Source: WFTC01 sp047635955
GTDB lineage: Bacteria; Patescibacteriota; Gracilibacteria; UBA1369; 2-02-FULL-48-14
DNA: 9,447 nucleotides
Assembly (NCBI GenBank): GCA_047635955.1
Contig: JBLIGW010000040.1
Span: 1-9,447 of the forward strand
Direction: 5' to 3'
The translations under genes and the position numbers were made by a program. Under the pieces are notes generated by a model. That model ran no database searches and was not told the DNA's origin. It worked only from the letters and a program-made list of their open reading frames with translations. This document shows positions 1 to 6,662 of this stretch, piece by piece. How positions within the stretch are numbered: the first letter of the stretch is position 1; each line of letters begins with the position of its first letter.

Positions 1-1
1 T

Positions 2-934
2 TCTTCTGATGGTGAGGCCCTTGCGATTCTTCCATCAGCTCCTAATGGAACACTGGATTATTATAATGATCCAGCTCTTTGGTTGAATAGGCGCTCCCGT
101 GCAATGAGAAGTTTGGTAATGACTCGAATTGCTTTTGAAGATGTAAATACCGCAGAGGCTAGTTTTCTGTTTGAAGGTGGGGATCTTTATTTTGACATTG
201 GACCAGATGGCGGCCCCATTGCTTTTTTTGGTAATGGAAGTGCCAGACAGGATATTGCTTTGAATACCTCATCTGTTAAGATTGTTCCTATAGAGGGAAG
301 GGCTGTTGGAAGAATTGTTCCTGACGGGCTTTCGTTTGAAGAGCGCGTTAAGAAGGATCTAGGTAGTCAAGTGGAGGTTCAGATCTTGGGGGGAAATGAA
401 GATGGCACTCCTTTTTCATTTCACATTGATCAGGGTGTCTTGTTTCTTGATGATGGTGTTGTTGTTATACCTCGTTATATTGGCGTTCCAGAAGATGACG
501 GTGAAGGACTTAAACTGAAGGTACTCATGGAATCTTATCGATCAACGCTCTTAGGTTTAGGATACGAGATTAAGGACTTAGAGCTTGCATATGAATCTTA
601 TATTAAGAAAGATCCAGAAGGTAATTTTGCAATTCAGAGCCCTATTAATGGAATTCCCTATATCAATAGGGATGCGTCAGCAAAGTCGATTATTTTCCCT
701 GTGTTTGAAGAAGACGTTCCTGCTGGACGGTGGGATAGTTCCGCTTTGCTTGAAAAGCAGGATTTAAGCGGGAATAGTTTAATTGCTTATAATACCTATG
801 AAGAGCTAGGACTCACAGTTCAGCCAGTTCGTGATTTTAGCGCTAGTGAACATGGCAATGTCCATTGTATGGTTTTGGTGGTTGATTATCCTATTGTGGA
901 TATAGATGTTCCCGTATCTGTATATAGAGACTAG
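2..934 (+). CDS. Pentein-fold guanidino-group hydrolase, agmatine deiminase/PAD-like, 5'-truncated
   Basis: The reading frame is open from base 2, so the true start lies upstream of the window. The TTG at 83 is only the first in-frame start-like codon, and residue numbers here count from it. The sequence shows an EGGD motif (31-34), an FHID segment (H114, D116) followed by a hydrophobic strand ending in IPR, a PYINRDAS...FPVF segment, and a C-terminal GNVHC (C262). In the guanidino-modifying superfamily (agmatine deiminase, arginine deiminase, peptidylarginine deiminase) the His-x-Asp pair and the Cys after GxxH are catalytic and hydrolyse or transfer the guanidino group. The order and spacing look closest to PAD and agmatine deiminase. 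I infer an active enzyme because all three landmarks are present. The substrate (free agmatine, arginine or protein arginine) cannot be read from this fragment. No signal peptide can be judged because the N-terminus is missing. The gene ends TAG, 10 bases before a convergent gene. Confidence 0.72.
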   Translation, partial: SSDGEALAILPSAPNGTLDYYNDPALWLNRRSRAMRSLVMTRIAFEDVNTAEASFLFEGGDLYFDIGPDGGPIAFFGNGSARQDIALNTSSVKIVPIEGRAVGRIVPDGLSFEERVKKDLGSQVEVQILGGNEDGTPFSFHIDQGVLFLDDGVVVIPRYIGVPEDDGEGLKLKVLMESYRSTLLGLGYEIKDLELAYESYIKKDPEGNFAIQSPINGIPYINRDASAKSIIFPVFEEDVPAGRWDSSALLEKQDLSGNSLIAYNTYEELGLTVQPVRDFSASEHGNVHCMVLVVDYPIVDIDVPVSVYRD

Positions 935-944
935 GAAATGCCAC

Positions 945-1277
945 TTAGAAGTTTAAGATCACTTCAAGTGTTCCACTTCCTCCTCGATCACGCCGGCCCT
1001 CGTACACACGTAGAACCTTGGGGTGGCTACTGAGATATTTTTTTAAGAATGGTTTTATGATAGGCATGCCCTTTTTTGAGTGTAGGCCTTTCCCAGTTAT
1101 AAATAATACTTTGCCTAGTTCACGATCCTCGCATTCTTCAAGAAATTCGTCTGTGAGTGCTTTTACTTGGTCTTGGCGAAGAGTGCCACGATTATGAAAG
1201 TCGAAACTTTCTTCAGGCTTACTGAGATTGTTGTATTTATTCTTTTTGGTTTTCTTAACGCGTTTATGTTTGGCCAT
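945..1277 (-). CDS. Stand-alone Smr-domain protein
   Basis: This is a 110-residue protein with a very basic, lysine-rich N-terminus (1-20) followed by a single Smr (MutS2 C-terminal type) domain. Visible marks are FDFHNRG (25-31) in the place of the usual DLHG box, keeping D26 and H28, then ITGKGLHS (60-67) and the C-terminal GGSGTLEVIL (99-108). Smr domains bind DNA or RNA and many are nicking endonucleases. Small stand-alone members occur widely. The glycine of DLHG is replaced by Asn, so nuclease activity is not assured. The ATG at 1277 has no Shine-Dalgarno sequence. An 18-bp palindrome lies 15 to 32 bases upstream and could control it. It converges on the deiminase-like gene with only 10 bases between the stops and no terminator there. 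Confidence 0.8.
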   Translation of the reverse strand: MAKHKRVKKTKKNKYNNLSKPEESFDFHNRGTLRQDQVKALTDEFLEECEDRELGKVLFITGKGLHSKKGMPIIKPFLKKYLSSHPKVLRVYEGRRDRGGSGTLEVILNF

Positions 1278-1291
1278 ATTCTAAGTTTAGC

Positions 1292-1309
1292 AAAACGTTC
1301 GAACATTTT
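1292..1309. promoter_or_regulatory. 18-bp operator-like palindrome upstream of the Smr gene
   Basis: The site reads AAAAC GTTCGAAC ATTTT with one mismatched pair: the perfect core GTTCGAAC (1297-1304) is flanked by AAAA and TTTT arms. It sits 15-32 bases upstream of the Smr start codon on the minus strand. This is where a repressor or activator would act on a short-leader gene. The bound protein is unknown. The half-sites GTTC/GAAC recall LexA boxes, but their arrangement does not match a spaced GAAC-N4-GTTC box. Confidence 0.4.
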
Positions 1310-1353
1310 CTACTAGACCCCGAGCGCTCCGGGCCTCCGAAGAAGTATCATCT

Positions 1354-1382
1354 AAAAACCCCGGCGTGGAGCAGGGGTTTTT
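1354..1382 (-). terminator. Rho-independent terminator of nrdJ
   Basis: A perfect 9-bp inverted repeat, AAAAACCCC (1354-1362) and GGGGTTTTT (1374-1382), is separated by an 11-base loop. On the minus strand it lies 60 to 90 bases after the nrdJ stop and ends in a run of five T, so it should terminate nrdJ. It is symmetric and could also act on the plus strand, but no plus-strand gene ends nearby. Confidence 0.8.
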
Positions 1383-1399
1383 CCGTTAGCGCGTTGGGA

Positions 1400-1436
1400 G
1401 GGAAAGGCTCTCTTAGAGGATGCCCTTCCCGCATCC
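1400..1436 (-). repeat. Two mutually exclusive hairpins after the nrdJ stop
   Basis: GGATGC (1418-1423) pairs perfectly with GCATCC (1431-1436) around a 7-base loop. Alternatively GGGAAAGGC (1400-1408) pairs with GCCCTTCCC (1422-1430) with one A-C mismatch. The two structures share bases 1422-1423 (and each uses bases looped or paired in the other), so they compete. They lie between the nrdJ stop and the terminator and could affect 3'-end stability. The function is inference. Confidence 0.45.
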
Positions 1437-1441
1437 ATTGT

Positions 1442-4400
1442 TTAGCTACAGCCCATTGAGGTACCGCAGTTGAGACATTTGTAACATGAGGCATTACGAA
1501 CAGTGATGTGTCCACAAGACGTACAAGCAGGTGCGTCTCCCATCATTGCACTCAATTGTTTATTGAGTGCGTCAGGTTCTTCACTTGTTGGTGCTACTGA
1601 GGGGGCTTTGACCGCTGTTGCAGCTTCGTTGAGCATTGCTGCTTTGATTGCACCTTGTGAGGCATTGAAGTCTCGTTGAGTGCTTTCTGGCGCAACATGA
1701 ACAAAATCAGTTCGTCCTAGGTACTCCATTCCTAGTACTCGGAATATGAAGTCTACGATAGACGTACATGTCCGAACATTTGGGTGGCTAGTTATTCCAC
1801 TTGGTTCAAATCGAGTGAAGCTGAAAGAATCTACGTACTTGTCGAGTGGCACTCCGTATTGAAGGCCAACAGATACAGCTACTGCGAAACAGTTTAGTAG
1901 GCTTCGGTAGGATGCACCTTCTTTGAACGAATCAATGAAGATTTCTCCGAGTTCACCATCGTCGTATTCACCGGTTCGTAGGTAGATTTTTTGTCCAGCA
2001 ACTGCACTTTCAATAGTGATTCCTCGTCGTTTAGTTGGTAGGGCTACTTTGTTTCCTCGCAGCACAGCTCCTTCAGGAAGTAGTACTTCGTCTAGGTCGC
2101 TGTCTGCGTCACTCTTAGTGTTGAGTGCTTGGCTTTCTTTACATCCATCTCGGTAGAGAGCTACGGCTTTAAGACCCAGCTTCCATGATGCCATGTAGAT
2201 TTCTTTGATTTCCTCTCGAGTGCTTTCATTTGGTAGGTTCACTGTTTTTGAAATTGCTCCAGAAAGGAAAGGTTGAACGGCAGCCATCATTTTAACGTGA
2301 CCAAGAGGTGCGATGTATCGATCTCCATCTCCACATCGGTTGGCACAGTCAAAGATAGCAATATGGTCTTTTTTGATTCCTGGGGCTCCTTCCATTGTTT
2401 GAGCTCCTTCAATGTAAAGTTTTGCTTCACGAATTTTTTCATTGCTGAGTCCAGCTGCTTGAAGTGCTTTGATGTTTGCATGAGGAGTCCATTCGTCGAT
2501 GACTCGTGCAGTTTTTACGTGAGCTGCAACTTCCGTTATTTGTTTATCGCTGAATCCAAGTTTCTTAAGTTCAGTAGGGTTTACGTGAGGAGCATTGTCG
2601 ATACTTCCGTTCCCAGTCACGTAATTCATCATGTCTTTAGCTTGTTCTTCACTGTATCCCAATTTGAGTAGGGCAGGTTTGATGCTTCGGTTGATGATCT
2701 TGAAGTGACCTCCTCCCGCAAGCTTCTTCCATTTTACGAGTGCAAACTCTGGTTCAACACCGGTGGTGTCGCAATCCATAAGGAGACCAATGGTTCCAGT
2801 AGGTGCAAGTACTGTTGCTTGAGCGTTTCGGTATCCGTGTTTTTCACCGGCCGCTACCATTGCATTTGCATCTTCGCAGGCTGCTGCATAAAGGTAGTCA
2901 GGACAAAGTTTTTGATTGATGCTGTGCGCCGCTTCTTGGTGCATGTGCATTACTTTCATCATTGAAGTTTTGTTTTCTTCATACTTTTCAAAGGCTCCAA
3001 CTGTATCAGCCATTTCTGCAGAAACAGTGTTGGCATGACAATGAATGATTGCTGTGATTGCTGCTGCAATTGAACGACCTTCGTCACTATCGTAAGGAAG
3101 TCCCATGTGCATTAGTAAAGTTCCTAAGTTAGCGTAACCGAGTCCAAGAGGACGGTAGTCGTGACTGTTTTGAGCGATTTGTTCAGTAGGGTAAGACGAT
3201 AGGTCTACCAAAATGTCTTGAGCAATAAAGAAGATTCGAGCGGCGTGTCGGAAAGTTGGAATGTCGAAAGTTCCGTCTTCCTTGATGTATTTGATCAAGT
3301 TGAGTGAAGCAAGATTACAAGCCGTGTCGTCTAGGAACATGTATTCAGAACATGGATTTGATCCGTAGATTCGGTCCGTGTTTGAAGCGGTGTGCCAGTC
3401 ATTAATAGTGGTATCGAATTGAAGTCCAGGATCTGCACATTCCCAAGCGGCGTTACAGATTGCGTCGAAGAGCTCTTCAGCATCTACTTCTTGGCAGTTT
3501 TTACCTGTTGATCGTTCTTTAGTCCAGAACTTCTCTCCTTTCTCTACTGATTTCATGAATTCGTCAGTCACTCGGATTGAATTGTTTGAATTCTGTCCAG
3601 AAACCGTTTTGTAGGCTTCTCCTCTCCAGTCGCTGCTGTATCCAGCGGCAATGAGAGCTCTTACTTTCTTTTCTGATTCAACTTTCCAGTTAACGAAGTC
3701 AAAAATTTCAGGGTGGTCTACGTCGAGAACAACCATTTTAGCGGCTCGTCGAGTGGTTCCTCCTGATTTGATTGCTCCAGCAGCACGGTCAAATACTTCA
3801 AGGAAAGACATAAGTCCAGAAGACGTTCCTCCTCCAGAAAGAGTTTCAAATCGAGATCGAATGTTTGAGAAGTTTGAACCCGTTCCTGATCCGTACTTAA
3901 ATAGTTTTGCTTCGTTTTTAACTAGGTCAAAGATTCCCATTAGTGAGTCATCCACACTTTGGATGAAGCAAGCACTACATTGAGGTCGTGCGTAAGCATT
4001 ATCAATTTCTACAATTTTCCCCTCTGTGAAGTCCCAAGCGTAATTTCCACGGTCTCCTTTTACTTTGTATTCAGCGTAAAGTCCACAGTTGAACCAAACA
4101 GGTGAGTTGAAGGCACCACGTTGAGTAATAGTAAGGTACTTGAGCTCTTGTTCAAATGTGTCAGCGTCTGCAGCTGAGGCAAAGTAACCTCGAGCTTCTC
4201 CGTAATTTCTAATAGTATGGGCCACTCGGTGCATTACTTGTTTGGCACTCACTTCATGATCAGTTCTAGGAACTCCACGTTTCCGGAAATATTTTTGAGT
4301 GATAATGTCCGTTGCAAGTTGTGACCACTCTGTAGGTACTTCTACGTTTTTCATTTTAAATACAACCGTTCCGTCTGGCTCAGTGATTTGAGACACTCGT

Positions 4401-4570
4401 TTTTCAAAGGGAACCATATCAAAGGCGTCTACACCTTCAGTAGTGAAAAGACGTTTCATTTCAACTCCTTTCCCTTGAGCCTTAGATGGCTTTGGTGCTT
4501 TGATTTCAGTTGCTTTTTGTTGCTTCTTTTCAGCAGCAACTGGTTCTGGAAGTGTCACAGATTGGGCCAT
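1442..4570 (-). CDS. nrdJ: Adenosylcobalamin-dependent class II ribonucleoside-diphosphate reductase
   Basis: This cytoplasmic enzyme reduces ribonucleotides to deoxyribonucleotides using a radical generated from coenzyme B12, so it needs neither oxygen nor a separate radical subunit. The 1042 residues contain the expected landmarks: first redox cysteine in PQCSACF (C198) with partner C418 in DDTACNLASLN, catalytic SNPCSEY (N405, C407, E409), phosphate-binding APTGTIG (589-595), a TSCPD-type domain about 850-950, and a C-terminal CxxC...CxxCxxC metal-binding-like tail (C1016, C1019, C1029, C1032, C1035, C1041) typical of this NrdJ group. Residues 1-37 are a low-complexity Ala/Lys/Pro extension. 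The conserved family start resembles MKRLFTTEGVDAF at residue 38, where a good Shine-Dalgarno site precedes an ATG at 4459, so the true start could be 4459. I kept 4570 because the extension reads as ordinary coding sequence. It is transcribed alone and ends at a clear terminator. No other RNR is in the window. Confidence 0.96.
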   Translation of the reverse strand: MAQSVTLPEPVAAEKKQQKATEIKAPKPSKAQGKGVEMKRLFTTEGVDAFDMVPFEKRVSQITEPDGTVVFKMKNVEVPTEWSQLATDIITQKYFRKRGVPRTDHEVSAKQVMHRVAHTIRNYGEARGYFASAADADTFEQELKYLTITQRGAFNSPVWFNCGLYAEYKVKGDRGNYAWDFTEGKIVEIDNAYARPQCSACFIQSVDDSLMGIFDLVKNEAKLFKYGSGTGSNFSNIRSRFETLSGGGTSSGLMSFLEVFDRAAGAIKSGGTTRRAAKMVVLDVDHPEIFDFVNWKVESEKKVRALIAAGYSSDWRGEAYKTVSGQNSNNSIRVTDEFMKSVEKGEKFWTKERSTGKNCQEVDAEELFDAICNAAWECADPGLQFDTTINDWHTASNTDRIYGSNPCSEYMFLDDTACNLASLNLIKYIKEDGTFDIPTFRHAARIFFIAQDILVDLSSYPTEQIAQNSHDYRPLGLGYANLGTLLMHMGLPYDSDEGRSIAAAITAIIHCHANTVSAEMADTVGAFEKYEENKTSMMKVMHMHQEAAHSINQKLCPDYLYAAACEDANAMVAAGEKHGYRNAQATVLAPTGTIGLLMDCDTTGVEPEFALVKWKKLAGGGHFKIINRSIKPALLKLGYSEEQAKDMMNYVTGNGSIDNAPHVNPTELKKLGFSDKQITEVAAHVKTARVIDEWTPHANIKALQAAGLSNEKIREAKLYIEGAQTMEGAPGIKKDHIAIFDCANRCGDGDRYIAPLGHVKMMAAVQPFLSGAISKTVNLPNESTREEIKEIYMASWKLGLKAVALYRDGCKESQALNTKSDADSDLDEVLLPEGAVLRGNKVALPTKRRGITIESAVAGQKIYLRTGEYDDGELGEIFIDSFKEGASYRSLLNCFAVAVSVGLQYGVPLDKYVDSFSFTRFEPSGITSHPNVRTCTSIVDFIFRVLGMEYLGRTDFVHVAPESTQRDFNASQGAIKAAMLNEAATAVKAPSVAPTSEEPDALNKQLSAMMGDAPACTSCGHITVRNASCYKCLNCGTSMGCS
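4465..4471 (-). promoter_or_regulatory. Internal Shine-Dalgarno site that may decide the nrdJ start
   Basis: On the minus strand AAAGGAG is followed by TTGAA and an in-frame ATG (4457-4459, residue 38 of the long form). This is a textbook ribosome site with 5-base spacing. The outer ATG at 4570 has none and is preceded by ACACCTCCACACC. The site also falls where the conserved part of NrdJ begins. It supports a shorter protein or two alternative starts. Confidence 0.5.
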
Positions 4571-4640
4571 GGTGTGGAGGTGTTATTAGAAATTTGAAAA
4601 CAGAGAATGAAGACAAAGCCAAGCCAATAAAAAGCTTGCG

Positions 4641-4654
4641 CATTATCAATAATG
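4641..4654. promoter_or_regulatory. 14-bp operator-like palindrome upstream of nrdJ
   Basis: CATTAT CA ATAATG is a perfect 6-bp inverted repeat around two bases, 71-84 bases upstream of the nrdJ ATG at 4570. It does not resemble the ACACWATATATWGTGT-like NrdR box known to control RNR genes in many bacteria. It could be an operator, or an AT-rich promoter element (the minus strand reads TTGATAAT here, with no convincing -35). Confidence 0.35.
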
Positions 4655-4668
4655 TTAGTTTGGAGTAA

Positions 4669-4729
4669 TTGGGGTGGGGGAGCACCCGAGACACAAGATG
4701 TTGTGGTTTCCTGTCCCTGTGTAACCCAA
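4669..4729 (-). ncRNA. Candidate structured leader element of nrdJ (three-way junction)
   Basis: Three nested complementary pairs fit a three-way junction: TTGG (4669-4672) with CCAA (4726-4729), GGGTG (4672-4676) with CACCC (4683-4687), and ACACA (4691-4695) with TGTGT (4718-4722). The closing stem and first hairpin share a base, so one of them must be shortened by a pair. If nrdJ is transcribed from further upstream, this would lie in its 5' leader about 100-160 bases before the start codon. No known riboswitch class is recognised, and the stems are short enough that chance is possible. Confidence 0.3.
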
Positions 4730-4823
4730 GATATAGAAAAAGTTCGGAGGGGTCAAAGCCTTGTTAGGCACATCTTCTTGACGTCATAAGCTAGGTGTTT
4801 CAGCGTTTAAAAAAAGCTCCAGA

Positions 4824-4915
4824 TTGTAACAGGTAAGAGAGAAATCTTTCCTTGGCGCTCCCGGCCGCTAGGCCAAGTCTTACCATCGGAAAGATTTCTC
4901 TCTTATGTGTTATAA
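4824..4915 (+). repeat. 92-bp near-perfect inverted repeat upstream of the ABC gene
   Basis: Bases 4834-4851 and 4888-4905 are perfect 18-bp reverse complements. The match extends outward to 4824 and 4915, giving 28 positions with two G-U pairs and one mismatch. The 36-base centre holds a second stem, TTGGC (4852-4856) with GCCAA (4872-4876). A competing pairing is also perfect: GGTAAGA (4832-4838) with TCTTACC (4878-4884), stacked directly on CTTGGC/GCCAAG (4851-4856 / 4872-4877). The repeat ends 7 bases before the ABC ATG and lacks a terminal T run, so it is not an ordinary terminator. It could be a regulatory RNA switch, a DNA operator or cruciform overlapping the promoter, or the remnant of a small inverted-repeat element. 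No target duplication is obvious. Confidence 0.85.
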
Positions 4916-4916
4916 G
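4908..4916 (+). promoter_or_regulatory. Extended -10 promoter element of the ABC gene
   Basis: TGT followed by TATAAG (4911-4916) matches an extended -10 box (TGnTATAAT) in all but the last base. It stands 6 bases before the ATG at 4923, so transcription would begin at or next to the start codon and give a leaderless mRNA. No good -35 is seen, which is usual with extended -10 promoters. If correct, the inverted repeat is promoter DNA and not part of the mRNA. Confidence 0.4.
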
Positions 4917-4922
4917 TAGGTC

Positions 4923-6662
4923 ATGAACTATTCGAACTTCGCTTTGCTCAAAGATCTTTTGTCACTCATGTGGCCTCAGCGGCGGCGGTTTTTTGCAGGA
5001 ACGCTTTTGCGTTTCACTAGTGACTTGGTGTGGCTTTTCCCGCCATGGGCCCTGGCTGAAATTATTAATTTAGCAACGGAGTATCAAACGGGAGATGACC
5101 TTACTCAAGTGTGGACTTTGCTTGCTTTGGTGGCAATTATTGGAGTTTATCATTATGCCGTTCATGATTGGGCCAAATATATGATTTATCCAATTGCTGA
5201 GCGCATGCGTGTGACGATTTTTGAAAAAGGAATCAAGCAGATGTTTATGTTGGACAATGACTGGCATGAAAAAGAAAATAGCGGAAATAAGATTCAACGT
5301 ATCAATAAGGCAGGTGAAAGTAGTAATGATTTGGTGCGACTTTATGTGGATTTACTTTTGGAATCGACGGTAAATATCATTGGAATGACTCTGGTCTTAT
5401 TCACTATTAGTCGGGCTGTGAGTCTTTATATGGTGGTCTTTTTTATTAGTTTTTACTTCTTGAATCGCTTGATGATCAATCGTCCTTCTCGTGAAACCTA
5501 TAAGACTAATATCGAGTGGGAAGAGTTTGATGGCGTTGTATTTGAATCGGTAAATAATATTGCCACAATTAAAGCCTTGGGAGTGTGGCGGAGTATTATG
5601 ACTTGGTTAGAATCTTCCTCTAAACGTTTAAATAAACAAATTAAAGAACGTGTTTTTTGGTACCGAATTAGGTCTGGAGTTTTGAATTTATATCAGGTTG
5701 TATTCTTTCAAATTCTTTTGATCTTTGTTGTTTATCAGGTGTTTCAAGGTGTTTTGGAAGTGGGAATGATTGCTTTGGTTCTGCTTTATTTTCAGAAAAT
5801 CTCATCTGCAGCCAGTGAGTTTGCAGAGGTATCTTATCGCTTTGAGTTGGGACGAGTTTCAATCATGCGTTATAAAGAAATAATGGATGCTAAGCCAACG
5901 GCGGAAGTTTCTGGGACTAAGAAGTTCCCGGATAAGTGGAAAAAACTTGAAATCAAGGAGTTAAGCTTCTCTTACGAAGGGAATAAGGTTCTTAAAAATG
6001 TGAATCTAAAAATCAAGCGAGGAGAAAAAGTGGGTATTGTTGGTGTTTCAGGAACGGGGAAGTCCACACTCTTTAAGTTGCTACTGAAGCTTTATGATCG
6101 ATATGAAGGTCATATTCTTTTTGATGGTAAGGAGCTTAAGGATATTAAACGAGACTCCTATGTGAAGCACTTTGCTTATGTTCCTCAAGAAACTGAGCTT
6201 TTCAATTTGTCATTGAAACAGAACGTAACGCTTTCTGTGAGTGGCCGTTATGATAAGAAACGTTTTGAACAAGCGCTGAAAATCGCTCATGTGGATGATT
6301 TTGTTAACAAGCTTCCAGAAGGGGTGGATTCTTTGATCGGTGAAAAAGGAGTGAAGCTTTCTGGAGGAGAACGTCAACGTGTGGGAATCGCGCGGGCTAT
6401 TTATACTCAACCTGAGCTTTTGCTTTTGGATGAAGCTACGTCTCATCTGGATGCTGACTCTGAATCAAAAATTCAAAGCGCCTTGCATGACTTCTTTAAA
6501 GGGGTGACTGCGATTGTGATTGCTCATAGGCTTTCCACTCTTAAAGAGATGGACCGCATTGTGGTGATGGCTAGAGGTAAAGTTTTAGAACAAGGAACTT
6601 TTGAAGAATTAATTCAACTCAAAGGAGCCTTCCATAAATTATGGGAGAAGCAGAAGTTTTAG
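4923..6662 (+). CDS. ABC exporter half-transporter (membrane domain fused to ATPase)
   Basis: This is a 579-residue type-I (MsbA-like) ABC exporter subunit with its membrane domain first and ATPase second. Two copies would form one pump in the inner membrane. About six membrane segments are visible, near 22-48, 62-82, 145-165, 167-183, 253-272 and 278-295. The nucleotide-binding domain carries every functional motif: Walker A GVSGTGKST (374-382), Q-loop Q422 in YVPQET, signature LSGGERQ (479-485), Walker B LLLLDE (499-504) with catalytic E504, the D-loop SHLD (507-510) and the switch His H535 in IAHRLST. The length is normal for the family. The substrate (lipid, peptide or drug) cannot be told from sequence alone. 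The ATG is preceded by a weak TAGG and a -10-like TATAAG. A large inverted repeat abuts it upstream. Its TAG stop overlaps the TAA of the convergent gene. Confidence 0.93.
   Translation: MNYSNFALLKDLLSLMWPQRRRFFAGTLLRFTSDLVWLFPPWALAEIINLATEYQTGDDLTQVWTLLALVAIIGVYHYAVHDWAKYMIYPIAERMRVTIFEKGIKQMFMLDNDWHEKENSGNKIQRINKAGESSNDLVRLYVDLLLESTVNIIGMTLVLFTISRAVSLYMVVFFISFYFLNRLMINRPSRETYKTNIEWEEFDGVVFESVNNIATIKALGVWRSIMTWLESSSKRLNKQIKERVFWYRIRSGVLNLYQVVFFQILLIFVVYQVFQGVLEVGMIALVLLYFQKISSAASEFAEVSYRFELGRVSIMRYKEIMDAKPTAEVSGTKKFPDKWKKLEIKELSFSYEGNKVLKNVNLKIKRGEKVGIVGVSGTGKSTLFKLLLKLYDRYEGHILFDGKELKDIKRDSYVKHFAYVPQETELFNLSLKQNVTLSVSGRYDKKRFEQALKIAHVDDFVNKLPEGVDSLIGEKGVKLSGGERQRVGIARAIYTQPELLLLDEATSHLDADSESKIQSALHDFFKGVTAIVIAHRLSTLKEMDRIVVMARGKVLEQGTFEELIQLKGAFHKLWEKQKF

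Larger units (their letters stand above)
1278..1441. other. Intergenic region between Smr gene and nrdJ
   Basis: These 164 bases hold the Smr gene's upstream region (palindrome 1292-1309 and a GC-rich palindromic patch GAGCGCTC at 1322-1329) and the 3' end of the nrdJ transcript (terminator 1354-1382, competing hairpins 1400-1436). No further gene is seen. Confidence 0.7.
4571..4922. other. 352-bp divergent intergenic region between nrdJ and the ABC gene
   Basis: This region must contain the promoters and leaders of both divergent genes. Seen in it are a 30-base G-free stretch just before the nrdJ ATG, the palindrome 4641-4654, nested short inverted repeats at 4669-4729, a small hairpin GCCT-TGTT-AGGC (4758-4769), the 8-bp palindrome TGACGTCA (4779-4786), and the 92-bp inverted repeat 4824-4915. 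I looked for an adenosylcobalamin riboswitch, which would suit a B12-dependent enzyme, and did not recognise its conserved B12-box core. I see no tRNA. A 45-codon plus-strand frame (4652-4789) is not supported. Confidence 0.7.

Noticed and set aside
1292..1309. LexA box
   Set aside because: The dyad is GTTC directly followed by GAAC, not the spaced GAAC-N4-GTTC arrangement.
2273..2965. Plus-strand reading frames inside nrdJ, and similar frames inside the ABC, Fe-S and solenoid genes
   Set aside because: They are shadows of strongly supported genes in other frames, without family features or start signals.
4652..4789. A 45-codon plus-strand reading frame in the nrdJ/ABC intergenic region
   Set aside because: It has no ribosome site or clear promoter, overlaps the candidate structured element, and its composition (CPC, RRG) looks random. 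A leader peptide is possible but unsupported.
4571..4830. Adenosylcobalamin riboswitch upstream of nrdJ
   Set aside because: It would be expected for a B12-dependent gene, but the conserved B12-box type core was not recognisable on the minus strand.
4824..4915. Rho-independent terminator
   Set aside because: The stem is long, but no T run follows on either side, and it lies before a gene, not after one.
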